Shown here: piece by piece, positions 12,120 to 23,092 of the stretch
Layout: the number at the start of each line of letters is the position of its first letter
Position numbering within the stretch: position 1 is the first letter of the stretch
Origin: Taenia hydatigena
Taxonomy: Eukaryota > Platyhelminthes > Cestoda > Cyclophyllidea > Taeniidae
Direction of reading: 5' to 3'
DNA: 64,000 nucleotides
Assembly (NCBI GenBank): GCA_036345935.2
Contig: JADWOT020000001.1
Span: 10,099,801-10,163,800 of the forward strand
Position numbers and translations under genes: made by a program
Notes under the pieces: model-generated
The model's input: only the letters and a program-made list of their open reading frames with translations
Told to the model about the DNA's origin: nothing
The model's database searches: none

Positions 12120-15100
12120 AATATGGCCATGTAAAGCATTGCGGTGGCAAATTTTTAAGTGTGAAAATTAATACGACCATAACAAATGCTTTGAGTGTGG
12201 AATTTTATATTAGAGTAATGCATACTGAGACCGACTATTGCCAGCGTGTCACCTCATAAGCGTGGCGTTCCTGCAGCGACCATTTTAGCTGTTTCGGCCT
12301 GTTCATTCGCTGTTCGCTGTCCACTTACTATTACATTTCCTTTTTATTTACTCTGCTGTAAATTTGGATTGTATTTTTTAGTCATTGCTTCTGTTGAAAG
12401 ATAAAGCACATCTCTCTCCCATCCTCTAACATTGAGCCTTTGACAGCGTAGTGATTCTCTCACTCGGCTGCGACGCTAGCTCATCTAAAGAGCGACATTG
12501 GTGTAGGTAAAGATGGTCCTACTGGCACCCCATTGGCCACTGCTACTGCTGCAGTGTGTAAAAGCCTACCTTTCTTCCGTCACAATGTCGGCCGTTAAGG
12601 AACCAAACAAGTCCTCTTCAAGCCAGGTGATTGCATCTGGTCTACTGTGCTATTCGGATGCATGGAGACTGACTATTTGCATATGGTGAAACTGTTATAT
12701 CGTTCCACGTATCATATTGGGCATCAACAACTGTGTGCTGCAGAGTAAAATGCACGCCCTCAGTCGCAGGACTCTGAGAAACGTAGCATCGTTTAATCCT
12801 CCAGTTTTAAGATCAATTTTTAAAGGAAATGGTGGTTCTTCCAAAAAGTAACCTCTCCTACAGTTTAAATGCCAAATTTCCTTCTCATTTATTAGGAAGC
12901 CTAAGGCGTGCCACACCAATTGTCAAGTGACCAATGTTAGGTGCATTTAGTACTTATCTCAAAATGAAATAGGTCACTGACTGCTCGGTACGAGACGATT
13001 AAACGGGTTCCTTTTAAAACCGTGCATTGCATTACTTAATGAGTTGATGGTGTGCACTACTGTTCATCATAAGAGTGCCACTAATAATATCCAATATAGG
13101 GCCTTAATGTTTTCACTAACATATGTAAATGTTCGAATTTTGTTGCTCTGCATCTTCTCTGTTGTATGCTCTGCGTCCTGATGAAACTGCACATGGATCT
13201 AGTAAGGCCAGTGTGGTCCACCTTTTAGCAAATAGTGCTCGGGATACGTAAAACGTCTTATCTCAGCCATTTACATTAACCACTGCCGTCTTCGCGGTCT
13301 TTAGCGCAAAACTACACGAGTCAAAGCAGCCTCGGCGCCAATTTACCTTTAAGGAATTGAACAAAATTATTAAAAACTGTTATAGGATCATAAAAGCCTG
13401 TTTTATTCTTGATTTCTAGCATAAAGAGTTACGGCAGGAATGGCCTTCCAGCCACTATTACGACAGCCATGGCGGTTAGTAGATCCTTGTCTGTTACTCT
13501 GCCTTGCAAGCCGAGAATGCGCACCTGTCTTCTTATCTACGGCACTGTGGAAAACATGATAGCTAAGCCGACCTATTAAATCCAGGAGCAGATGTCCTCA
13601 TCGTCAACAATGTTGGAGGATGGAAAGAGGATGCGTAGGTCACCTGAGATGAAGGATGCATCGACCAATTAGACGTTCCATTTCGCCTAATGTGAGCTTG
13701 TTGGGAGTGAAGCCAGAAGTGTTGAAGCTTGGTTGCTAGGCTCCTTCGTGTGGTGCGTGGATTCTTGACTGACTAATTGGCAGTGAGATACACTCAGATG
13801 GCAAGGGTGACAAATGGGCAGGTATGAATGCGTTCATGATTGTCACTTTCACAGGAGAATTATCCACCAGAGCTTAATTACTTTTAGAAATTCACAATAC
13901 GTTTAATAGTGATTCTGTGTTACATGTTGCTTAACAATTCGTGGAACCATTTAGAAGGTGATTCTTCGTTTCTCCTTTTAAAAATTGACATCATGTGATG
14001 TATTATCGCAAAATCCTTTTTCAATCGCATTTCCTGAAGGAAAACTGCAACTTTGACTCAAGGTGAGGCAAAGTGGCGTGATGCTCACACATCAGAGGGA
14101 TTTCGGTCATGCTATAGCAGTAGCGATCCCATCATATGGAACGATTTTAGCACCAAATCCCTGTTTACAGCACGCTGATTACTTGAGGAAGGCATATAAA
14201 CAAAGATCATTATCATTAGACTTTGACAAGTTGCACAAATTAGTGTCTCATTAAGTGCTACCTTAGATCTCTTTTCTTGTAAGAAAAAAATGTTTAAACG
14301 TTGTTCTTTCGACTTTAAAACACACAATTCATTATCCGTCGCAGTGCCAAAACCAGAGTGGTCTATCTGAAGACTTACGTGTCTTGTTGTTTACTCCTTT
14401 ATCTATTATCTGTTCTCAAATACCTATCTATTGAATCCTCTATCATCTACTTAATTTACGGGTCGTATAGAAATCTAGTCAGACAGCGTACAAAAATTTA
14501 TGGGACCAGCTGAGATGGACTTGGCTGTAATGCTTGCAAAAGGAATCCAAATCGTGAAAGATGGATCTTCTAGAAATGTTAGGCAATTAAGGGCAGGTTG
14601 AAATCCAAAACCAGATTAACGCAACCTTAAAGCCGTGAGTCTTTTTATCGCTGAAAGTCAGGAAGGGAGGGAGAAATGGAGATGCCAGAGCTAGTGACTC
14701 CGAGAGCACAATGAACTACTATATTGGGGTTCTTTCTGATGCCATTCAAATTGTGCTCTTCACCCCAGCACTTTGCGTTATGCATTTTCTTTGACAAAAG
14801 GATCTAGCGAAATGCAAAAGAGTCCGCTAACATTGTATCAGAACCAATCTCAAATTCCCACAGGCATGAACTGCTCCAGCTCAGTGATTATAAGCCAAAA
14901 GAGGAACACGAGAGCATAGGAAAGAAGAACTGGTCACACTAATTATAAGCGGCCACAACCTGCCAAAAGCTTGTTTGAGAGGAAGTGAAGAGCACTTCTG
15001 AAAGCCAATGCGTTACCCTGCATGGCAAAGCAAACATCGAGAAGTACATTACCAGTGTTGTGTCAAACTTATGAGAACTGTTAGTGCTCTGACGCCTTTT

Positions 15101-15257
15101 CCAATGTTCTCCTCATTCTGCGCCACTTTAGTCGAATGGATGTCAGGTCAGTCGCTAAGCCAACCAATTCAATCAATTCTATTAGTATTACGTCAATGTC
15201 ACGCAAAAGTGTAACCACTGCTGCTCACCAAATCTTGTAGCATGCAAGGCTACGTGA

Positions 15258-17570
15258 CAATAAAATTCGTGATGACAAAGTCGTGTAACGAAATTATTCC
15301 AATTCAATTGTAAACGATATTTATGAGTTGTTAGACAACGTCATTCTTCCTTTTGTCAAGGTAGAGCAGACACAAATCCGCTTCTCTCCGCCTCGAAAGT
15401 TTTGCGGCGAACAATTTCTGCATTGACGATGAAGTGAAGCAGGCTGAATTTGCAAGTGCATCATTTGTATGGAAAGTGACAAGTGCACAAATGTAGAGAA
15501 AATGATTAAATCGAGTGAAAAATCCGGGTTTCTGAGGCGCAAGGCGTCATGGCATCCTCACTACGCTCTGTAGTTTAATGTTTTAACGTTAGTAGCACTA
15601 ACACTCAATGGCCTATACTGCGGTGACTACTGTGACTATAATGTGTTTAAGGGCCGTAATCTCATTCTTTAGCTGTATGTGCTCAAACAAACAAAGCGGC
15701 AGTATTTATCTTACCATAACTAAACTCAAACCCAAACCGAAAAGGAAGCCTCAACTAATGACAAAGCTGTCAGGGGTAAAGAGTTCCAGCACTTCATTGA
15801 ATAGAGTTAAACAAATGCCAAATTACCACACATTTACATATAAGCACTTGGATCAGAGGCACTTATTTTCCCATGTAAAGAAGGCAGCCATCCCACAGAG
15901 CATAACAAGTGAAGGAAGTAGCTCCTACATATGCCTTCTGCTATGCCTTCAATAAGGCTGATACATTTAAAGGGATGAACGCTTCGGCTATGCGAAAGTG
16001 TCCAAAAATGATTGCTAATTGCTACTAGATATTTTTAGTTATACCTCTGCACCCCGTCAAATGGTGAATCTACTCTCATCCAAGTGCATTTATCTTATCT
16101 GGTTTTTTAATTCGGTCCATTGTGCATTTACACTGCGCATCCCAACGAATTTCAGGCTGGTTAACTCCACCAATCTAAAACATTTGCAGATGAATGCGAC
16201 AGCGGCTGACGAAAGCAAATCAACAGAGGAGATTGGCCTAGCCTATCCACTTGTGGTTCCTATGGCAACTACCTCTATGTTTTATCAGTCGTTGTCTAAA
16301 TTTGTTTAGGCTGGATGGGGCAAAGAAATCTTTGAATGAAAGTGCATCAAGTTGTGTGCATGAATGCATTCCAACTTTTCACGCCTTCATACCATGCTTT
16401 ACTCTTTGTTTACACAAATCTCACTATGACATGCAGCATCGTGATCGAAGCTGTCAGAACCACATTAGACTGGGTCACAAGGAGTCGAAGTACGAAAAAT
16501 GATACCATCACCGACTGTTGCGGCGTCTCCCCATAAGGAGCACACAAATTGGCGGTGAGGCTTTGGTGACGACAGGAGCATCAGAATGACGAGAAGCGAC
16601 GTGGGAAGGCAAAGAGTTGGTCCAGAATGGCTTGGTAGGTTGTTGCGCCTTTTTAATGAAGGAACTTTCACTAAACAAACACTTGACTTTAAGGGCGATC
16701 ATACAACCAAATGGTCTTAACAATGCATCTCACAAATCCCTGTTAGGCTGCCCTTTCACAAGTCTTTTTAAAAACTCGCCTTTGTTGACTTTAATAGCTC
16801 TTTCCGAGATTTAGCTTCCCCATTTCACACTAGTAGTCAATGCAAGGTTCGTCATCAATTTCGGCACAAACGTCTACCACTTTAGTGGATGCTACAAGGC
16901 TTGATTGGGCATAGGTAATATGTTAGTTCTGCAAACGACATGGGGTATTCATAGAAATAAAGCCACATTTAAAGCAGCACCAGCTGCTCCATTACACTCC
17001 TCTTGGCATTTTACCTTTTCCCTGCAATATCAGAGTGTGGCAATTGCATACAAGTACCCTACCATATCCCGAATTCAGCACAGTGGTTTGATTCAATTTT
17101 TTAAGTGGCATTTATATACCGCCAAACCTTAACACATCATCAACCTCTTTAACTCTACGAGGAGCAAATACTTGGCGAAACCAATTCTTACCCTATTTCT
17201 GATGCTCCGGATAGGGCACATTAAAGATCTCGGCAGCCAACCACACTTGATACAAATGTAAATTCGGCAACAGATCAACTATTCGATATGTTTTCAGGTT
17301 TTGGAGCGGAGCGTTATTCTCAAAAAACCATAGTCCTTAGTTAAATTACCCCATCAAGTTTGATGACACACTTACCATCGGGTTGATAGCAAAGAATGTG
17401 TGCACAATTGCTTATTCGGGCACAAGTTATTCGCGCAAACAACTGCTACGAATTCCTAGCAGACTAAGCGTGGGTCACGAGAAAATGAATAACGAAGTAA
17501 GTAAAGATGGGTAATGACAATAAACAATAATATCGATAATGATGATAAATGATAGCCGAGTGGGTTGCTG
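15258..17570. other. Right-side insert, part without recognised genes
   Basis: This 2.3 kb lies between the inner right arm and the HSP70 tandem repeat. Open frames of 96-115 codons (for example 15608-15955 plus and 16019-16309 plus) have no recognisable domain and a composition expected of chance frames. No palindromic partner exists on the left. Confidence 0.45.
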
Positions 17571-19293
17571 TTACTCTACGTTTTCTAAGGCCAAATGTGC
17601 AAAGCTGTGCGTCCCAGTTGTCAAAACCCCATGCTCACTAACCGAGGTTCATTGTCGACATAAATGGGTTGTACAGAGTCATCAAATTGTTGTACACAAG
17701 CTCGTAGTTCTCCTTTGTGACCTGTTGGCCGGAATTCATCCACCTAAGAGTCGTCTCACGCCTCGTAAGTATACTTTGCCCAAACTCTGCCGAAACACTC
17801 TCTTTCACTTCATCGTCATCCATTTTCGATCTTATGCTGCAAAAGTAGTTTTCTAGAATGGCTCTCGCTGCTATCCTGCTCCTCTCTTTCTCATCCTCCA
17901 ACCTCAATTTTTCTGCGTCATTCATCATCTGTTGTATCTCCTTCTCCGAAGGAAGATCCTTGCCCATCGTGATGGTGGTGCTGTTGCGCCGCCCTGACGA
18001 CTTGTCCACCGCCGTCATATTGAGAATGCCATTTTTGTCAATGTCGAAGGACACCTCGATCTGAGGTACTCTACGCGGTGCCGGTAGCATACCTGACAAC
18101 TCGAATTCGCCCAACAAGTTGTTGTCTCTCGTCATCGCACGCTCACCCTCGTATACCTGCACCAACGCACTCAATTGAGTGTCCGAACACGTGGAGAAGA
18201 TCTTGGTCTCCTTTGTCGAAGTTTTTGCAATGCGCTCTATCAACGTCGTCACCACACCACCTGCCGTCTCCACACCCGGTGAGAGTGGCGCCACCTCTAG
18301 TAATACCTAATTCTGTACCTTCTCCGACTTGTCATCAGCCAGACTGTACGCCAGCAACGCCGCACCATATGCCACTGCCTCATCCGGGCTTATGGAATGG
18401 TTCAACTGCTTGCCATTAAAAAACTTCTGCAACAACTGCTACACTTTCGGAATACGCGTCGATCCGCCTACCATCAATATCTCGCTGACGTCATCCTTTT
18501 TCAACCCTGCATCATTTAATGCCTGTTCCACCGGATCCAGTGTCTTCAAGAAGAGATCTGAGCATAAATACCCAAAACGGTCCATGTGAGAATTGTACTA
18601 AAATCGATGCCTTCAAATAAGGCGTATACATATACGTATACGTGCTTGGAAGAGCCCAGCGTCTTCTTTGCCTTCTCACACGCCCTTCTCAGACGGCTGA
18701 TAGCATTCTCGTTAGTCGTCGAATCCTTGCCCTCGTGCATTTGCTTAAATATCTCCACACAATGATAAGATTAACGTTGAAAAGGCAATGCCATGTCTAT
18801 CAGTGATTTTACAGGCCGTGGTGGTTCTTAACCTATGGTGTCGAGTGGTCATTCGCGTAAACTTTTGACTGGGACGTAAAAGACCTCGCCTCGAATATCT
18901 GATCAGTGCACGAAATCTGTCACGGAATCGCTTAAAAGATTAATCAACTCCAGGAACAATGAGCAGAGCTCGAAACACTTACAAATAAAAAATTTTACGA
19001 TTGCACATTTTGAGAAAGGTTTTGCTTAAAGAAACGCATCAGCCACCACTTGACTCCATAGTGTATTCTTGGGACAAACGCTGGTCTACGTTGGGCAGCT
19101 CAAATATCCCCACACCTGTCCAAATTCTCTGTCACCACGAAATGGTGAGCTTTAGATTACACTCAAAAGACTCGCATGAAAATAAGCCTTAACAGTTATG
19201 TAGCAAACCAATGTCTAAGTAGTGACTTCGATATCTTATCATAAAATAATTAATAGTTAGGTTACTCTTTCCTTCTCTTCTACTACCACTAAA
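17571..19293. repeat. 1723-bp tandem duplication, unit 1
   Basis: The unit begins with 'ttactctacgttttctaagg' and ends with 'ctaccactaaa'. Unit 2 (19295-21017) has the same start, end and length. By eye I find about eight single-base differences (for example near 18190, 18249, 18308, 18596, 18867, 18988 and 19145), so the units are about 99.5% identical. Each carries one HSP70 fragment plus 0.5 kb of flanking non-coding sequence. Confidence 0.95.
17638..18758 (-). pseudogene. HSP70 pseudogene, 5'-truncated, copy 1
   Basis: HSP70 proteins are ATP-driven chaperones. Here only the part from about residue 245 of a normal protein to the lid is present. In order I see a RRLRRACEKAKKTL block, the third HSP70 signature ([13 protein letters not shown]), the nucleotide-domain end ([15 protein letters not shown]), the linker NLVLLEV-like block, the substrate-binding domain (GGVVTTLIERIAKTSTKE, VYEGERAMTRDNNLL, FDIDKNGILNMTAVDKSSG) and a divergent lid ending STMNLG-stop without EEVD. 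Damage: an in-frame TAG at 18439-18441 replaces a conserved Gln, a second TAG at 18307-18309 is unique to this copy, a frameshift lies near 18550, and the first ~245 codons are missing. It is not expected to make a chaperone. It resembles the divergent, often broken HSP70 families known from tapeworm genomes. Confidence 0.93.
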
Positions 19294-19294
19294 N
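19294..19294. other. Single ambiguous base (N) at the tandem-duplication junction
   Basis: This is the only N I noticed in the window. It sits exactly between the end of unit 1 and the start of unit 2, so the duplication may reflect a contig join or gap closure rather than a real tandem array. Confidence 0.97.
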
Positions 19295-21017
19295 TTACTC
19301 TACGTTTTCTAAGGCCAAATGTGCAAAGCTGTGCGTCCCAGTTGTCAAAACCCCATGCTCACTAACCGAGGTTCATTGTCGACATAAATGGGTTGTACAG
19401 AGTCATCAAATTGTTGTACACAAGCTCGTAGTTCTCCTTTGTGACCTGTTGGCCGGAATTCATCCACCTAAGAGTCGTCTCACGCCTCGTAAGTATACTT
19501 TGCCCAAACTCTGCCGAAACACTCTCTTTCACTTCATCGTCATCCATTTTCGATCTTATGCTGCAAAAGTAGTTTTCTAGAATGGCTCTCGCTGCTATCC
19601 TGCTCCTCTCTTTCTCATCCTCCAACCTCAATTTTTCTGCGTCATTCATCATCTGTTGTATCTCCTTCTCCGAAGGAAGATCCTTGCCCATCGTGATGGT
19701 GGTGCTGTTGCGCCGCCCTGACGACTTGTCCACCGCCGTCATATTGAGAATGCCATTTTTGTCAATGTCGAAGGACACCTCGATCTGAGGTACTCTACGC
19801 GGTGCCGGTAGCATACCTGACAACTCGAATTCGCCCAACAAGTTGTTGTCTCTCGTCATCGCACGCTCACCCTCGTATACCTGCACCAACGCACTCAATT
19901 GAGTGTCCAAACACGTGGAGAAGATCTTGGTCTCCTTTGTCGAAGTTTTTGCAATGCGCTCTATCAACGTCGTCATCACACCACCTGCCGTCTCCACACC
20001 CGGTGAGAGTGGCGCCACCTCTAGTAATACCAAATTCTGTACCTTCTCCGACTTGTCATCAGCCAGACTGTACGCCAGCAACGCCGCACCATATGCCACT
20101 GCCTCATCCGGGCTTATGGAATGGTTCAACTGCTTGCCATTAAAAAACTTCTGCAACAACTGCTACACTTTCGGAATACGCGTCGATCCGCCTACCATCA
20201 ATATCTCGCTGACGTCATCCTTTTTCAACCCTGCATCATTTAATGCCTGTTCCACCGGATCCAGTGTCTTCAAGAAGAGATCTGAGCATAAATACCCAAA
20301 ACGGTCCATGTGAGAATTATACTAAAATCGATGCCTTCAAATAAGGCGTATACATATACGTATACGTGCTTGGAAGAGCCCAGCGTCTTCTTTGCCTTCT
20401 CACACGCCCTTCTCAGACGGCTGATAGCATTCTCGTTAGTCGTCGAATCCTTGCCCTCGTGCATTTGCTTAAATATCTCCACACAATGATAAGATTAACG
20501 TTGAAAAGGCAATGCCATGTCTATCAGTGATTTTACAGGCCGTGGTGGTTCTTAACCTATGGTGTCGAGTGGTCATTCGCGTAAACTTTTGGCTGGGGCG
20601 TAAAAGACCTCGCCTCGAATATCTGATCAGTGCACGAAATCTGTCACGGAATCGCTTAAAAGATTAATCAACTCCAGGAACAATGAGCAGAGCTCGAAAC
20701 ACTTACAAATAGAAAATTTTACGATTGCACATTTTGAGAAAGGTTTTGCTTAAAGAAACGCATCAGCCACCACTTGACTCCATAGTGTATTCTTGGGACA
20801 AACGCTGGTCTACGTTGGGCAGCTCAAATATCCCCACACCTGTCCAAATTCTCTGTCACCACGAAATTGTGAGCTTTAGATTACACTCAAAAGACTCGCA
20901 TGAAAATAAGCCTTAACAGTTATGTAGCAAACCAATGTCTAAGTAGTGACTTCGATATCTTATCATAAAATAATTAATAGTTAGGTTACTCTTTCCTTCT
21001 CTTCTACTACCACTAAA
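19295..21017. repeat. 1723-bp tandem duplication, unit 2
   Basis: Second unit, nearly identical to 17571-19293. After 'ctaccactaaa' the sequence continues into non-repeated DNA at 21018. Confidence 0.95.
19362..20482 (-). pseudogene. HSP70 pseudogene, 5'-truncated, copy 2
   Basis: This has the same structure as copy 1: missing the first ~245 codons, frameshift near 20275, and the shared TAG at 20163-20165 right after the GGSTRIPKV signature. It lacks the second nonsense codon of copy 1, so the frame stays open for 265 codons, from [11 protein letters not shown] through linker, substrate-binding domain and lid to the STMNLG-stop end. Residue differences from copy 1 are few (for example V/M in GGVMTTL, S/L in STCLDT). 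The shared nonsense codon shows the gene was already dead before the unit was duplicated. No EEVD or ER-retention tail is present. Confidence 0.93.
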
Positions 21018-21805
21018 GTACTTCGAGTTGGCAATGACATTCTGCTTTAGAATTATTAAGGCGAACCAAAATTTAACCAAAGCTATTGGTTCATTTGCGT
21101 CTGCCTTCATGTGAGACTTGAAATAATAACTGTCTCAAAAGAATGAAACGATGCGATGATTGTATCAAAATTATGGTAATGTACGACTACGACAAAATGC
21201 AACTGCCGCGATGCCATAGTAGCGTGTTTGCTTACAAAGCCGCCTTCAGTGTTAAAGCAACAATGTCTGAGGTCACACATGGCATTGTATTTGGGAGATT
21301 GCTTGGCCAGAAAAGTTATTTCAAAGCGTCTGTGACTTGCGCATCAATAAACCCAATGGGTGGTTTAGTTTTTAAAAGAATTGCTAGCCGCTCAATTTAT
21401 TGTGCATTGCAGTCTTATAGTCTCCACCTACTCATTTCCGGCACGTAAAGGTGTGAATGCTGCGGTCGGTGGTTGACGCACAAATGGGTAAAAATGAAGG
21501 TAACTATCGGCATTTTATACAATAAGTACAAAAATCATCACGATAGAGTAATAATTATTCGGAAATCGGAATAAAAACGCACTGCGAATTAAAGTGTGCG
21601 GAGGTATAATACTTCAGATGTCTTCATCCCGACCATTCGAATATGAGTTCGGATCGGGAGGAATCGTGTGTCTAATAAGGCAGAAGAACAAGTTACGTTT
21701 CTGCCTCTCCTGCAGTTGCATTGTTCTGAATTATTGCATGAGTAATTACACTACTCTGTCTGCCCTTTGCCTTCTAGCATTCACGAAGGTGGCATACAAG
21801 CTTTC
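21018..21805. other. Right-side insert, distal part
   Basis: This non-repeated AT-rich sequence lies between the HSP70 units and the outer right arm. A 101-codon plus-strand frame at 21143-21448 has no recognisable domain; I do not support a gene. Confidence 0.4.
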
Positions 21806-23092
21806 CCAGTAATATATACGCGCAATGGTCTGCAATCAAATTTAGTGCGAGGGGATGTAATATAATGGGATAGACTTTACTGTACCAGCTAGCATAAATA
21901 TGCGGAGAGGAGTATAGAAGAATAGAGAGCAGCAGGAAAGACTAGGGTAAGGTGCAGCTGATTGAAACGTAACAAAGTGAGTCAGCGATCCCGACCGTTC
22001 CACTTCTGTCACCAAGGCGTGTGTACTAACCCAGACCCAGGCAGCACAACCCCAGCGGGGTACTAAACCCACGGGCATGTGTCCAAGGCTGTCGCTGACG
22101 TTCGCTTCTCTCTACTAATCACCATTCAACTCACAACTTTCCCTGCGAACCGCATACTCTGTTGTTTCTCTTTTCTTTTTTACTGTCTCAGTCACTGCTC
22201 AAAATCACGAAACACTTCAGCTTTTTTGACATTTGTCTGGTGTTACCCAAAAATCTTATGCCTAAATCACTTCTTTTTTACTTACCCTGCCAAATTCACA
22301 AGTCTTCTCCGTATTATCCAAAAATACCATTTTACTTTTGTGTCAGAAATGTTTGAGGAGTTTTAGCACTACATGCAACATCCAGTTTAAAATTCTGGTA
22401 TTGTTTGATCACGAGCAGTGAGTCCTTATTCTTAAAATGGCAGAGTTGTGCCAATAACGGCCAGTTGGCGTTTCGAATTACACACAGTTCTCTCGCTGAT
22501 AACATTTAGTACAGTACTGCACTTTGTTGGGAAATTGGTCAGACATGCACCGTCTGAATTACCTTTGATGCTGCTATGAGCACTTTCCTTATTTCCAAAT
22601 GTGTCATAAAAGAAGTTAGGTGTTCCTTAATACGTCCGCATCCTATGAGTAGTTTCTGGTCTCATTTGTTGCTGCAGTGCATGAAATGCCAATTAGGAGT
22701 AGACAGTTCTTATGCTTTTCTGCTTTAACGTCCGCTGCCTCTATGCCTTGCTGAATTGTGTAGCATCCTATCGGTAGGAGAACAGTGAGGGTTTAACAAT
22801 GTCAAATTTGCGTCAAAGCAAATGCACCACTAGCAAATAAAATTGGTCGATCTAACCACTGCTTTGCTAGGAGGTCTACATGGTCAATACGGAGGATGGA
22901 AACACGCCATTGCAGCATCAAGGCAAACGTTTTTGAAAACAGAGATAAAACCAGATGTCACCTACCAAATGTTGATACCACTGAGATAAGAAAGTATTTG
23001 GCTGAGAGAGGCAACCAGCAATTCTGTCAACGAGGGTTGTGAGATTTTGTTCGGTCAACTGCAATATTGTGATAAGGCGAGTCCAATTCTCC
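21806..23092. repeat. Outer right arm of the large palindrome
   Basis: This is the inverted copy of 1-1289. It begins inside a family R element ('taatatatacgcgcaatgg' matches the reverse complement of 1266-1289). It ends where the window start cuts the left partner, so the true outer boundary cannot be seen. Confidence 0.85.

Larger units (their letters stand above)
9876..15257. repeat. Inner right arm of the large palindrome
   Basis: The arm is the inverted copy of 2180-7574. The inner boundary is sharp: both arms share a 'gcaagcaactttag' block and then diverge into the spacer. The outer boundary is near 15257, just after a shared block reading CCACTGCTGCT. One-base indels break frames relative to the left arm: the 78-codon frame at 7173-7409 is frameshifted near 10110. 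I see no intact gene. Confidence 0.92.

Noticed and set aside
19802..20313. Plus-strand frames of 113 and 136 codons over the HSP70 copies
   Set aside because: They lie antisense to the HSP70 reading frame and are its shadow; the minus strand carries the recognised domains.
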